From Corynebacterium occultum (GTDB lineage: Bacteria; Actinomycetota; Actinomycetes; Mycobacteriales; Mycobacteriaceae), in contig NZ_CP046455.1 of NCBI RefSeq assembly GCF_009734425.1, positions 2,046,001 to 2,110,000 of the forward strand: 64,000 bases of DNA, written 5' to 3'. This document shows positions 1 through 9,528 of the stretch, piece after piece (position 1 is the first letter of the stretch; each line of letters starts with the position of its first letter). The position numbers and the translations under genes are program-made. The notes beneath the pieces are model-generated. The model saw nothing but the letters and a program-made list of their open reading frames with translations, did no database searches and had not been told where the DNA came from.

Positions 1-1035
1 GGTCTGTGCCTCGTAGAGAGAGGTCGGGCAACCGATATGGGTGCAGATCTTGGAGTAGGCGTAGTAATCGCCGTAGTGGAAGTCCTCTTGACCTTCGCGT
101 TCGATGGCCCTTTCAGCATCATCCGGACGCAGACGAATCAGCATGACACCGTTACGCGGACCATGGATGGAGTGCATGTGGTCCTCGTAGACATCGCGGG
201 TCTCATCGAAGAGGTCACCGTCGTTGACGTAGGACTGGGGCAGCGGATACACGGTTTCCATGCCGCCAGCGGAAAGATCCTCGGGACGCACGCGCACCAG
301 ACGGGTGATACCGGTGGTGGACATGTGGGTGCCGGCCTCGCTGGTGTGCGGCTGAGCGATGGCGCCGGTATCACGGGCCAGGTACAGCTTCACGTCATTG
401 TTGGCCAGGGTCCAGCCGGAGGTCCACAGGGTGCCGTCACCCTGGATGCCGAGCTCGCCGGCCTTCCACGGGTTCTTGATCATGCCACCGAGCGGAGCGA
501 CGATCGCCAGACCGGCCAGCAGGCCGGAGGCGCCGAGCAGGCCCTGCAGGACCTTACGACGACCCAGGGTGGAGGTCTGCCAGGAGTCATTCAGCAGCGC
601 AACCAGGGTGTGGCGGTCGATCTCCTCGGAGCCACCGTCATGACGACGCTGGACAGCGATCTCCTCCGGCAGGAGCTTCTTGACGTAGAGGACCACTGCG
701 AAGCCGAGGGCCAGGATGGCCAGGCCTGCGAACAGACCCAGAGCCGGGGTGAAGAGGGTGTACCACATCAGACCTTCATCACCGTGGGACCTGTACTCCC
801 AGGGCCAGAAGAGATAGGTACCCAGGAAAGCCAGTCCGGAGATGATCGAGATGATCAGCCAAATGGTGATACCGCGGACCGTGCGCTTCTCAGCGGGGTC
901 ATTCGGAATCGGGAAACGTTCCTTGCGGTAGGCAATGGTGACATCGTCGAGCTCGGTGCCGAGGCGTGCGAGCTCCTCATTGCTCATGGAACGAAGTTCC
1001 TGAGCCGTGTAGTTCTTCTTTACTTCATTACTCAC
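1..1035 (-). CDS. qcrA: Menaquinol-cytochrome c reductase Rieske Fe-S subunit QcrA (partial, C-terminus outside window)
   Basis: Reading the minus strand from a GTG at 1035 gives about 345 codons of an open frame that runs off the left edge. The N-terminal part has three hydrophobic segments (roughly residues 55-75, 85-112 and 165-185), the three-helix arrangement typical of actinobacterial Rieske proteins, instead of one. Near the left edge the first cluster-binding box CTHIGC is readable; the second box lies outside the window. The protein would pass electrons from menaquinol to the diheme cytochrome c1 in the bc1-aa3 supercomplex. The GTG overlaps the qcrC stop (GTGA), which implies translational coupling. 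The start is set by that overlap. Confidence 0.95.
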   Translation of the reverse strand, partial: MSNEVKKNYTAQELRSMSNEELARLGTELDDVTIAYRKERFPIPNDPAEKRTVRGITIWLIISIISGLAFLGTYLFWPWEYRSHGDEGLMWYTLFTPALGLFAGLAILALGFAVVLYVKKLLPEEIAVQRRHDGGSEEIDRHTLVALLNDSWQTSTLGRRKVLQGLLGASGLLAGLAIVAPLGGMIKNPWKAGELGIQGDGTLWTSGWTLANNDVKLYLARDTGAIAQPHTSEAGTHMSTTGITRLVRVRPEDLSAGGMETVYPLPQSYVNDGDLFDETRDVYEDHMHSIHGPRNGVMLIRLRPDDAERAIEREGQEDFHYGDYYAYSKICTHIGCPTSLYEAQT

Positions 1036-1922
1036 GAGCGCGATCCAATCCACATAGCAGCCGCGATCAGTACGACGATGCCGACGATCCACATGAACAT
1101 GCCCTCAGCAACGGGGCCGAGACCACCGAGGGAGTAGCCACCGGGGCTGGGGGTTTCACCGGACGCCTTGATGAAGGCGATGATGTCCTTCTTCTCATCA
1201 GCGGAGAGCTGACGATCGGAGAACTTCGGCATGTTCTGCGGTCCGGTCAGCATGGCCTGGTAGATCTCCTGCTCATTGGCGGGATCCAGGACCGGAGCGT
1301 ACTTACCGGAAGACAGTGCGCCACCACGACCGGTGAAGTTGTGGCAGGAGGCGCAGTTGAGACGGAAAAGATCGCCGCCGCGAGCAACGTCAGCGGGGTC
1401 GATCTGTCCGTTGTAGCTGGAGCCACGGAGGGACTCCATGGCGATGGTTCCGTCTTCGTTGTAGACGATTCCGGGACCGCCACCGTTGGCTGCGACATAG
1501 GCCGCCAGGGCCAGGGTCTGAGCTTCGGTGTAGCGCGGGGTCTTACGTTCAGCCTGTGCGTCATTCTGGTACAGCGGCATACGGCCGGAGTGAACCTGGA
1601 AATAGACGGCGCCCTCACCGATACCGATGAGGGAGGGGCCACGCTCCTCGACGCCCTGCAGGTTCGCACCGTGGCAGGTGATGCAGGCGACGTCGTAAAG
1701 ATCCTTGCCCTCCTGGATTAGCGCCTGATCATCACTCTGTGCGGTGGCGATCTGGGCATCCGGGGTCAGAGCGGTGGCGAGAACGCCAGCGCCGGTGAGA
1801 CCGAAGGTCAGTGCAAGTGCGCCGGCCGCAGCCTTACGCACCTTGCGCCGAGCCCTGGTCTTCTTGCCCGATGCTGCCGGGGCTGCGGCAGGCTCGGATG
1901 ACTGTGGATTGGTTTCCATCAT
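1032..1922 (-). CDS. qcrC: Diheme cytochrome c1 subunit QcrC
   Basis: A 296-residue protein with two CxxCH heme c sites, CITCH at residues 80-84 and CASCH at 190-194, an MP motif near residue 231 that could supply an axial ligand, an N-terminal signal/anchor helix (about 31-52) and a C-terminal membrane helix (about 270-292). Duplicated cytochrome c folds are the hallmark of actinobacterial QcrC, where the second heme replaces a mobile cytochrome c and feeds the aa3 oxidase directly. It lies between ctaE (63 nt upstream) and qcrA (4-nt overlap), the usual operon. Two adjacent Met codons make the exact start uncertain by one residue. Confidence 0.96.
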   Translation of the reverse strand: MMETNPQSSEPAAAPAASGKKTRARRKVRKAAAGALALTFGLTGAGVLATALTPDAQIATAQSDDQALIQEGKDLYDVACITCHGANLQGVEERGPSLIGIGEGAVYFQVHSGRMPLYQNDAQAERKTPRYTEAQTLALAAYVAANGGGPGIVYNEDGTIAMESLRGSSYNGQIDPADVARGGDLFRLNCASCHNFTGRGGALSSGKYAPVLDPANEQEIYQAMLTGPQNMPKFSDRQLSADEKKDIIAFIKASGETPSPGGYSLGGLGPVAEGMFMWIVGIVVLIAAAMWIGSRS

Positions 1923-1985
1923 TTCCCTTAGAACTCGAATGCGGAAAGTGAATGGCTGTAGGCCGAATACTCGGCTGTCTACGGC

Positions 1986-2600
1986 CTACTGAACGAGATA
2001 AATAACAATGAAGACGCCGACCCAGATGACATCCACGAAGTGCCAGTAGTAAGAGGTCACCATGGCGGCGGTTGCCTGTGCCGGGGTGAACTTGGAGTTC
2101 CGGGTCCGCAGGAGAATCACAATGAAAGCGATGATGCCCGCGGTCACGTGGGCCATGTGGAATCCGGTGATGATGTAGAACACCGAGCCAAACACGGAAC
2201 TCGGGATGGTCACACCGTGGTGAATCATCTCGTAGTACTCGAAGGCAACCATGCCCAGGAAGATAACTCCGAGAAGAATGGTCACCAGGTACCACCGGCG
2301 CAGCTTAAATACGTCCCCCCTTTCAGCTGCAAAGACGCCGAACTGCGAGGTAACCGAAGACGTGATCAGGATGGCGGTGATAACAGCGCCATAAATCACG
2401 TTGAGGTTAGCGGTCTGATCCGCCCAGTCACCCGACTGGCCGTTGGCACGCGAGGTGAAGTACATCGCGAACAGTCCGGCGAAGAACATCAATTCCTGAG
2501 ACAGGAACACAATGGTGCCGACACTGACCATATTGGGTCGGTTCAGTGCCGCAACACGTTGTGGTGCTGCCATACCTTGGTTAGAAACTACGCTCGTCAC
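1986..2600 (-). CDS. ctaE: Cytochrome c oxidase subunit III
   Basis: A 204-residue integral membrane protein with about five hydrophobic helices, matching the short actinobacterial subunit III. Recognisable stretches include FLSQELMFFAGLFAMYFTSR near residue 35 and HFVDVIWVGVFIVIY at the C-terminus, both characteristic of the COX3 family. It is part of the aa3 oxidase and heads the ctaE-qcrC-qcrA operon on the minus strand. No other oxidase gene is directly upstream; the next cta genes are about 1.3 kb away. Confidence 0.95.
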   Translation of the reverse strand: MTSVVSNQGMAAPQRVAALNRPNMVSVGTIVFLSQELMFFAGLFAMYFTSRANGQSGDWADQTANLNVIYGAVITAILITSSVTSQFGVFAAERGDVFKLRRWYLVTILLGVIFLGMVAFEYYEMIHHGVTIPSSVFGSVFYIITGFHMAHVTAGIIAFIVILLRTRNSKFTPAQATAAMVTSYYWHFVDVIWVGVFIVIYLVQ

Positions 2601-3869
2601 GCCTACCAGTATGGCGCTTCGACGAACTTAAGTCACTTCGATTCCCCCACTCTGGTGGAAGAAACTCAGAATCGACCTGCACTTTTGTCCCCCAGCTAAA
2701 AGTTTTAAAAACTTTTGCCAAATTCGGGAACTTTCCCACCGGCTTTTACGACGCATCATTTCCGCTGGTCATAACGTCCCCCCGGACCGTCTTGGAAAAA
2801 GTCGAAAAAGATCTGGCAGAAGCTTACCCCACCGCACTCATTTTCACGATGATTCATTCGATTTCACCGGGGAGATTCAAATCACAGTCTGATGCCGCCC
2901 TAAACGAAGTCTTCAAACTTTCGGTTGACCCCTTAACCTGCAGCTAGAAGCAGGAATTCCTGCGCCCCTGAAGCGGATACCGCCTGCCAGCTGCTGCCTT
3001 CCATCCTGCCTGATTCAACGCATGACAATCCCCCGAAGTTCCCCGGAAGCTCTTTTCTGGCCGGATCACCCCTTGACACGATGCCGCCCCGCCACCACTT
3101 CGCACCGGCGGCGCTCCTCCAGATCCGGACCCCTCCCCCACCCCGCGCTCCGCCAATGAGAGGGCTTCACGCCAAGGCACACCGTCCAGCCGATGCCCGT
3201 CCAGCCGAAGACTCCCCCTGACCAACTCACAGGGAGAGCAGACTTCACCTACCTGAAGGATCTGAAGGATCTGCATGGGTCTAAAGGAACAGGGTTCCAC
3301 ACCTCAGCAACCCCTGCTCCACGTTCACCCACCCAGGAGATTGTCCCCATTAAGTCGCTGAATCCAGCCCTTCAACTTGATTGAGCCTGCGGGGAGCAAC
3401 CCAGCGCTCCGCCCCGCCGATGCAGGCCGGAGTCACTCAGCGAGCCCATCCGCCCCGCCTGAAAGCCCAGTTGCTCTTGAAACGCCGGCAACAGACCCTT
3501 CAGGCAACCATGAGCTCATCGGGCCGCGGATCCCCGACACCCCCGGGATATGGCCCCAGAATGCCACCCCCCTCCCCCGTAGGAGGGTCCTTCGAGAAGC
3601 GCCTCCCAGCCCCGCGAGAAACCTGCCTTCAAACGCAGCCAAAGGCAAGGACAACCAAAGGGTGCCAGAGCACCCAGTTAAAGGCCTGAATGCACGGACA
3701 GCCCCGCCCGATTTTCCTCCGGGGCTCTTGGAGGGGCCCGGCGTGCCACACCAACCCCCACTATCCCCCCAGGGGGCCCACATGATGGATCCCAGGCCCA
3801 AGTTCATCGCGCAACCCCACGATGACAGCGACGTGCCAGATCCTCTTCGCGGGGGCATCAGGGCATGGA
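2601..3869. other. 1.3-kb gap between ctaE and ctaF without a supported gene
   Basis: No reading frame here looks like a protein: the longest ones on both strands have irregular composition, rich in Pro, Gly, Arg and Ser, lack recognisable domains and overlap each other antisense. The first 100 bases (2601-2720) are AT-richer and probably contain the ctaE promoter. At 3250-3275 a short direct repeat (GAAGGATCT twice) is visible. I see no transposase remnant, tRNA or palindromic array. Known relatives can have a small gene between ctaF and ctaE; I cannot identify one here. Confidence 0.5.
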
Positions 3870-3902
3870 AAAGCCGGGATCCTTAGTGGATCCCGGCTTT
3901 TG
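3869..3902 (-). terminator. Rho-independent terminator after ctaF
   Basis: A perfect 13-bp stem (AAAGCCGGGATCC at 3870-3882 with its complement at 3888-3900) and a 5-nt loop, followed on the minus strand by a T-run. It lies 16 nt past the ctaF stop and would end the ctaC-ctaF transcript, separating it from ctaE. Confidence 0.9.
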
Positions 3903-3916
3903 AGCACTGGTCTAGA

Positions 3917-4348
3917 TTAGTGCTTTTCCTTGGGAATGCCGTACTGCAGGTTCATCATCGCTGCAGTGTAGATGAGCAGCAGAGCGCCGAGAGCGATCAG
4001 CCAGTACAGCCAGAAGGCAATGCCCAGGCCGAGAAGCAGAATCGCACCGGACATGGCTGCCGGCCAGATGGAGCCGGGGCTGAAGAAGCCCAGGGTTCCA
4101 GCCTTATCCTGAACCTCAGCCTCTTCCCAGTCCTCGGGAAGGACATCGGAGCGGCTGTGGGTGAAGTGGAAGTAGACACCGAGGAAGGTGGTCAGACCGA
4201 AGCCGAGGACCAGGCCGACAACGCCGACCCACTCGGTGCGTCGCAGGTAACTATCATCCTGCATGTAGGTGGTGCCGAAGATGTAGATCAGAGCCGTCAC
4301 CGCTAAGAAAGCGGAGAGCGAGTACATGATCTTTGCACTTGAGTTCAT
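3917..4348 (-). CDS. ctaF: Actinobacterial cytochrome c oxidase subunit IV
   Basis: A 143-residue membrane protein beginning [20 protein letters not shown], with about four hydrophobic helices and the conserved central stretch [11 protein letters not shown]. Position directly after ctaC (23 nt) and composition match CtaF, the small fourth subunit specific to actinobacterial aa3 oxidases. It ends in a strong terminator. No cofactor ligand is expected in this subunit; its role is structural. Confidence 0.93.
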   Translation of the reverse strand: MNSSAKIMYSLSAFLAVTALIYIFGTTYMQDDSYLRRTEWVGVVGLVLGFGLTTFLGVYFHFTHSRSDVLPEDWEEAEVQDKAGTLGFFSPGSIWPAAMSGAILLLGLGIAFWLYWLIALGALLLIYTAAMMNLQYGIPKEKH

Positions 4349-4371
4349 GGTTTTGCCTTTACTCCTCAGCC

Positions 4372-5460
4372 TTAGAGGTTTGCAGCCGGATCGACGTAGT
4401 TGTTGCCATCGGCAGTGTTACGGTCGGAGCTGAACGGGCGGGTGGTGATTGCGTAGGGATCTTCACCGATGGCCTGCAGAGCCTGGGAGTTCGGAGCATC
4501 CGGGTTGTCCTGACGGAATGCCAGGTACTCGGTGAAAGCCTCCGGAGAGACAACACGCAGCTCGAAGTTCATCATGGCGTGGTAGGTACCGCACATCTCG
4601 GCACAGCGGCCCACGAAGGCGCCCTCTTCCTCGATGGCCTCGATCTGGAAGGAACGCTGCTGCTGGTTAGCTTCGGGATGAGCGAAAGCATCACGCTTGA
4701 ACAGGAACTCCGGGACCCAGAAGGAGTGCGCAACATCGCCGGAAGCCAGGTTGAACTGGATCGGGGTGTTGGAGGGGAGAACCAGAACCGGGATCTCATC
4801 AGAGGTACCCAGGGTCTCGATCTCGTTGTAGTTGAGGAAGGAGAGATCCGACTTGGACTTGCCATGGATCGGGTTGACGCCACCCTCCTCCACCTTGGAA
4901 TCCTCGGCGGTTGCCTGACGTTCCTCGTCGACACCGACGTATTCCTGACCATTCTCGGTCAGGGAACCGGAGACGTTGGAGTAGCCGAACTTCCAGTTCC
5001 ACTGGAAGGCGGTCACATCCACCTCGACCTCAGGGTCCTTATCAAGGGCCACAACCCGTTCCTGGGTCTGAACCGTGAAGAAGAAGATCACCATCACGAT
5101 GATGATCGGAACAATTGTCAGCACAAGCTCCAGGGGAACGTTGTACTGCAGCTGCTTCGGGAATTCACCCTCTCCCCGCTTCTCCGCCTTCTTGGCGTTC
5201 CACTTGCCGAAAACGGCGTAGAGGAAGATGCCCCACATAATGAAGCCGATGATCCAGGCTGCGACCCAGACCCACACCCAGAAGTTACCCATCGCAGTGG
5301 CCTCCGGGGTGATGCCTTGCGGCCACCCCATGCGGAGGAAATCGAATACGGCGTTCTCCGGCGGAGCCACATCGCAAGCCGCCATGGCGGCACCGGCCAA
5401 GCCGATAACGCCGGCGAGCGATGCTTTACGCCCGAAACCGCGCTTCTTTCGCTGATCCAC
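4372..5460 (-). CDS. ctaC: Cytochrome c oxidase subunit II, CuA-binding lipoprotein
   Basis: A 362-residue protein from a GTG at 5460 that is preceded by AGGAAGG at a good distance; a longer frame from 5484 has no ribosome site. The N-terminus carries a lipobox ending LAGAAMAAC, so it is probably lipidated at that Cys. Two membrane helices follow, then the periplasmic cupredoxin domain with the CuA motif [12 protein letters not shown] near the C-terminus, holding the two Cys, the His and the Met. An insertion between helices and CuA site, rich in charged residues, is typical of actinobacterial CtaC that docks cytochrome c1. Forms an operon with ctaF. Confidence 0.95.
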   Translation of the reverse strand: MDQRKKRGFGRKASLAGVIGLAGAAMAACDVAPPENAVFDFLRMGWPQGITPEATAMGNFWVWVWVAAWIIGFIMWGIFLYAVFGKWNAKKAEKRGEGEFPKQLQYNVPLELVLTIVPIIIVMVIFFFTVQTQERVVALDKDPEVEVDVTAFQWNWKFGYSNVSGSLTENGQEYVGVDEERQATAEDSKVEEGGVNPIHGKSKSDLSFLNYNEIETLGTSDEIPVLVLPSNTPIQFNLASGDVAHSFWVPEFLFKRDAFAHPEANQQQRSFQIEAIEEEGAFVGRCAEMCGTYHAMMNFELRVVSPEAFTEYLAFRQDNPDAPNSQALQAIGEDPYAITTRPFSSDRNTADGNNYVDPAANL

Positions 5461-6000
5461 GTGTGTCTGCCTTCCTGTCCACACAAATTCTTAGAACACT
5501 TTGGTCCTGTCCTAACTAGGCAGGATAGCCGATAGGAGGAACGTTTCCCTGCACAAGCATCCCGCGGCGTCAGTAAAGGACAGACCAGAGTCTTATTAAG
5601 CACTTAGGATGTTACAGCCAGTGGGCTTTTCCAGCGAACGGCACCCCCCGCGCGCCTGTTTCCCAAATCACAGCGCATCATACTTAAGATTGAACCCCTT
5701 TTTTCAGCCCCGGAGCAGGCCTTCTAAGAACACTCCCCCTTCTGCGGCCTCATAATTCCCCCGCGACTCCTCGCCATTTCCCCTTTTGGCCCTGATCCGC
5801 CTCATCCCCGGGGCCCCGGGGCGGGCCCCCAACGCCCAAGGGGCCTGGCACTGCCTTCCATCTCCCGGCGGTCCCCATCACTGAGGTGTCCCTGGCATGG
5901 ACCTGGATCGCGCGTGCCCGTTTAACACGGCGGCCCGCCGACCCGTATCGTGAAGTAATCAATCTTCTGTCCGGTTACCTAGAGGAGGACCACCAAGACC
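5461..6000. promoter_or_regulatory. Divergent ctaC / asnB intergenic region
   Basis: About 540 bp without a supported gene between two divergently transcribed genes. The ctaC side (about 5590-5620) is AT-rich and contains TTAATAAGACT on the minus strand, a possible -10 area. The asnB side has TATCGT at about 5947 and a strong Shine-Dalgarno AGAGGAGG just before the start. The middle (5760-5900) is GC-rich without clear signals. No operator is recognised with confidence. Confidence 0.45.
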
Positions 6001-7923
6001 ATGTGCGGGCTACTTGGCTTTTTGTCGAGCAATGAGAATGCGGCCAGCTTTGTCGATGCCGTGGAAAGGGCTCTGCCGTGCATGCGTCACCGCGGTCCCG
6101 ATGATGCTGGCACCTGGCATGACCAGGATGCGGTCTTCGGTTTCAACCGGCTGTCCATCATCGACCTGGAGCATTCCCACCAGCCGCTGCGTTGGGGGCC
6201 GCCGGAGAACCCGGAGCGGTACGCGCTGACCTTCAACGGTGAAATCTACAACTATCTGGAGCTGCGTGAGGAACTGCAGGCCGAGGGGCATGAGTTCCGC
6301 ACCCAGGGCGATTCGGAGACCATCGTCGTCGGTTTCCATCACTGGGGTGAGAAGGTCGTCGATCATCTGCGCGGCATGTTCGGCATCGCGATCTGGGATA
6401 CCGAAACCCATCGCCTCTTCCTGGCTCGTGATCAGTTCGGCATCAAACCGCTCTTCTACGCCACCACCGAGGCCGGCACCGTTTTCAGCTCCGAGAAGAA
6501 GACCATCCTGGAGATGGCACCCGAGCTTGGTCTAGGCCTTGAGCTTGATCAGCGCGCCATCGAGCATTATGTGGACCTGCAGTATGTTCCGGAGCCGGAG
6601 AGTCTGCACCAGAAGATCCGTCGCCTGGAGTCCGGTTCCATCGCCTGGGTGGAGCCCGGTGGCAAGCTGCAGGAGGAGCGTTACTTCAAGCCGCAGTTCC
6701 CGGTGCAGGCGGTGCCCAAGGGTAAGGAACAGGATCTCTTCGACCGGATCGCCCGGGCTCTGGAGGATTCGGTGGAGAAGCATATGCGTGCCGATGTCAC
6801 CGTGGGTTCCTTCCTCTCCGGCGGTATCGACTCCACCGCCATCGCCACCCTGGCCAAGCGCCATAACCCTAACCTGCTGACCTTCACCACCGGTTTCGAG
6901 CGGGAAGGCTACTCCGAGGTTGATGTTGCCGCCGAGTCGGCTGCGGCGATCGGCGTGGAACACATCGTCAAGGTCGTGTCTCCGGAGGAGTATGCCGGGG
7001 CCATTCCGAAGATCATGTGGTACCTGGATGATCCGGTGGCTGATCCTTCCCTGGTCCCGCTCTACTTTGTGGCGGCTGAGGCCCGTAAGCATGTGAAGGT
7101 GGTGCTCTCCGGTGAGGGTGCCGATGAGCTCTTCGGCGGTTACACCATCTATAAGGAGCCGCTCTCTCTGGCTCCCTTCGAGAAGATCCCCTCTCCCCTG
7201 CTCAAGGGGCTGCGCAAGCTCGGTCAGGTGCTGCCTGAGGGAGTGAAGGGCAAGTCCCTGCTGGATCGCGGCACCCAGAGCATGGAGGAGCGTTACTACG
7301 GCAACGCCCGTTCCTTCAATTTCGAGCAGATGCAGCGGGTGATCCCCTGGGCCAGGCCGGAGTGGGATCACCGTGAGGTGACCGCGCCGATCTACGCCCG
7401 TTCCACCCACATGGATCCGGTGGCCCGGATGCAGCACCTGGATCTCTTCACCTGGATGCGGGGTGACATCCTGGTCAAGGCAGACAAGATCAACATGGCA
7501 AACTCCCTGGAACTGCGGGTGCCCTTCCTTGATAAGGAGGTCTTCAAGGTCGCGGAGACCATTCCGCATGATCTGAAGATCGCCAATGGCACCACCAAGT
7601 ACGCGCTGCGTAAGGCGATGGAGCAGATCGTGCCGCCCCATGTGCTGCACCGCAAGAAGCTGGGCTTCCCGGTGCCGATGCGTCATTGGTTGGCAGGGGA
7701 TGAGCTCTTCGGTTGGGCGCAGGACACCATCACCGAGTCCGGCACCGAGGAGATCTTCAATAAGCAGGCGGTGCTGGAGATGCTCAAGGAGCACCGTGAC
7801 GGGGTCTCCGATCATTCCCGTCGCCTGTGGACCGTTCTGGCGTTCATGGTCTGGCACGGCATCTTCGTGGAGAAGCGCATCGACCCCCAGATCGAGCACC
7901 ACGACTACCCCGTCGACATCTAG
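6001..7923 (+). CDS. asnB: Asparagine synthase (glutamine-hydrolysing), LtsA/AsnB type
   Basis: A 640-residue class II glutamine amidotransferase. After Met comes Cys2 (MCGLLGF), the N-terminal nucleophile that hydrolyses glutamine; the C-terminal synthetase domain has the PP-loop SGGIDST near residue 275 that binds ATP. A strong AGAGGAGG site precedes the ATG. In C. glutamicum the gene at this position, beside ctaC, is ltsA, whose product acts in amidation linked to cell-wall integrity and lysozyme resistance; so the in vivo acceptor may be a cell-wall precursor and not only free aspartate. The family call is firm, the substrate is inferred from synteny. Confidence 0.93.
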   Translation: MCGLLGFLSSNENAASFVDAVERALPCMRHRGPDDAGTWHDQDAVFGFNRLSIIDLEHSHQPLRWGPPENPERYALTFNGEIYNYLELREELQAEGHEFRTQGDSETIVVGFHHWGEKVVDHLRGMFGIAIWDTETHRLFLARDQFGIKPLFYATTEAGTVFSSEKKTILEMAPELGLGLELDQRAIEHYVDLQYVPEPESLHQKIRRLESGSIAWVEPGGKLQEERYFKPQFPVQAVPKGKEQDLFDRIARALEDSVEKHMRADVTVGSFLSGGIDSTAIATLAKRHNPNLLTFTTGFEREGYSEVDVAAESAAAIGVEHIVKVVSPEEYAGAIPKIMWYLDDPVADPSLVPLYFVAAEARKHVKVVLSGEGADELFGGYTIYKEPLSLAPFEKIPSPLLKGLRKLGQVLPEGVKGKSLLDRGTQSMEERYYGNARSFNFEQMQRVIPWARPEWDHREVTAPIYARSTHMDPVARMQHLDLFTWMRGDILVKADKINMANSLELRVPFLDKEVFKVAETIPHDLKIANGTTKYALRKAMEQIVPPHVLHRKKLGFPVPMRHWLAGDELFGWAQDTITESGTEEIFNKQAVLEMLKEHRDGVSDHSRRLWTVLAFMVWHGIFVEKRIDPQIEHHDYPVDI

Positions 7924-8008
7924 TCTGCTTATCGACGCTCCCCTGCCCCTGCCGCAGCATTCACTGTGTTGCAGGAGGGGGGAGGGTCGGCGCCCAGGTA
8001 CCACGGAT

Positions 8009-8060
8009 AAGGCCCCGGCCCGGACTCCCCCACAGCGGGGAGGTTCGGGCCGGGGCCTTT
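8009..8060. terminator. Bidirectional terminator between asnB and erpA-like gene
   Basis: A long GC-rich hairpin: AAGGCCCCGGCCCG at 8009-8022 pairs with CGGGCCGGGGCCTT at 8046-8059, with a further small stem in the loop. It lies between two converging genes and has A- and T-rich ends, so it can serve both. Confidence 0.85.
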
Positions 8061-8082
8061 GAGCCGTCGGAAGTTGGGTGAC

Positions 8083-8427
8083 CTAGTTGAAGGAGTCACC
8101 GCAGGCGCAGGAGCCGCCGGCGTTGGGGTTGTCGATGGTGAATCCCTGGGACTCGATGGTGTCGGAGAAGTCGATCTTCGCCCCCATCAGGTAGGGGACG
8201 CTCATCTTGTCGACGACGAGACGGACGCCGGAGATGGTGTCGGACTTGTCACCGTCCAGGGTGCGGTCATCAAAGTAGAGCTGGTAGCGCAGTCCAGCGC
8301 AGCCACCCGGCTGCACGGCGATGCGCAGCGAGAGGTCATCGCGGCCTTCCTGATCCAGGAGGCTCTTGGCCTTGGCGGCCGCCTCATCCGAGATAATGAC
8401 ACCGGTTTCGGTGGAGGGAGCGGTCAT
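8083..8427 (-). CDS. erpA: A-type iron-sulfur cluster carrier (HesB/IscA/ErpA family)
   Basis: A 114-residue protein with the three conserved cysteines of A-type carriers: one in QPGGCAGLRY near residue 45 and two in GGSCACGDSF at the extreme C-terminus. The length and the C-terminal CxC are diagnostic for proteins that deliver Fe-S clusters to apo-enzymes. AAGGAG precedes the ATG. Neighbouring lipoyl synthase (LipA, radical SAM with two 4Fe-4S clusters) and the Rieske protein are possible clients, but that is inference. The symbol erpA is by family; IscA and SufA-like members cannot be separated by eye. Confidence 0.88.
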   Translation of the reverse strand: MTAPSTETGVIISDEAAAKAKSLLDQEGRDDLSLRIAVQPGGCAGLRYQLYFDDRTLDGDKSDTISGVRLVVDKMSVPYLMGAKIDFSDTIESQGFTIDNPNAGGSCACGDSFN

Positions 8428-8703
8428 AAGGGAATCTCCTTGCCTTGAAAACTACTGCTATGTCTGGAATCTTCGCTGCGGCGCTGGGACCGCGGGAAAA
8501 ACTTCCACGCACTTGTTCTGATGCTTAAAGCCTACTCCGCATTGAGCGGATGGGGCACCCACCGGCCCCGGGCGAGGGAGTTCCCCTCCCCCTGCGGAGA
8601 TGGGAGCACCAGACACCCGGGGAAGTCCTAGGTACAACCAGTCCAACAAGCACTCCCCCACCCTTATTCCCGAAACATTCCGCAGGCTTGTAGCCTATGG
8701 GGT

Positions 8704-9408
8704 GTGAAACTCCCGTGGCAGAAAAACGAAGACACCCCTGAAACCGAGTCCCTGAGCGGTGGTGCACCCGAGGCTGACCAGACTTCTGGGCAGCCGCTCC
8801 CCAAGGGCTACACCCCGCCGAAGGGTCGCCCCACCCCGAAGCGTCGTGAGGTCGAGATTGAGCGTGGTGTGATTCGTCCGGCCGGAGGCGTGCAGTCCCA
8901 GGCCACGCTGCGGGAACGCCGCAAGGAGCTCAAGGCCTCCATGTCCAAGGATGAGTGGAAGGAATACAAGCGCAAGGAACGCGATGACGCCGCCAAGTCC
9001 CGCCGTGAGGCTCAGGTCCGCATGGACAAGGGCGATGAGCGTTATCTGCTCCCCCGCGATCAGGGGCCGGAACGTCGTTTCGTCCGCGACTGGGTGGACT
9101 CCCGCAGCTTCATCAACAGCTGGGTGATGCCGGTGGCCCTGGTGCTGCTGGTGGTCATGCTGGTGGGCACCTGGGCCCCGACCTTCGCCAACATCGTCTC
9201 CATGTTCGCCATGGTGCTCATCGTGGTCTTCGCCATTGAAGGTGTGATCCTGGGCCGTCGTGCCGCCGCCGCGGTGCGCAAGAAGTTCCCGGACACCAAT
9301 GTCGGTGGATTCAGCATGGGCTTCTACGCCTACTCCCGGGTCACACAGCCGCGTCGTTGGCGCACCCCGAAGCCGCAGGTGGAGGCCGGCTCCAAAATTG
9401 AGCCCTAA
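8704..9408 (+). CDS. DUF3043-like membrane protein
   Basis: A 234-residue protein with a long polar, highly charged N-terminal half (about 1-130, including GYTPPKGRPTPKRREVE) and two adjacent hydrophobic helices at roughly 140-160 and 165-185, then a short cytoplasmic tail. The composition and length match the actinobacterial DUF3043 family, of unknown function. The start GTG is 7 nt after TAGCCT, so the message may be leaderless; no Shine-Dalgarno is seen. It stands alone between the Fe-S carrier and cobT. Confidence 0.8.
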   Translation: MKLPWQKNEDTPETESLSGGAPEADQTSGQPLPKGYTPPKGRPTPKRREVEIERGVIRPAGGVQSQATLRERRKELKASMSKDEWKEYKRKERDDAAKSRREAQVRMDKGDERYLLPRDQGPERRFVRDWVDSRSFINSWVMPVALVLLVVMLVGTWAPTFANIVSMFAMVLIVVFAIEGVILGRRAAAAVRKKFPDTNVGGFSMGFYAYSRVTQPRRWRTPKPQVEAGSKIEP

Positions 9409-9528
9409 GCGCTGAGAATTATGTTTCCCGTCCCCCGGGGTGTCTGAAGATGGTGCCGGTGGGGCGGGATTTTCATTCCCGAACTAAGGTTGGGAAGTTG
9501 AGACTTTCCCGCCAGAAGGAGAATTTTC

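Noticed and set aside
3377..3886. Frames of 140-170 codons on both strands in the ctaE-ctaF gap
   Set aside because: They overlap each other antisense, are Pro/Gly/Arg/Ser-rich, lack ribosome sites and have no domain-like segments.
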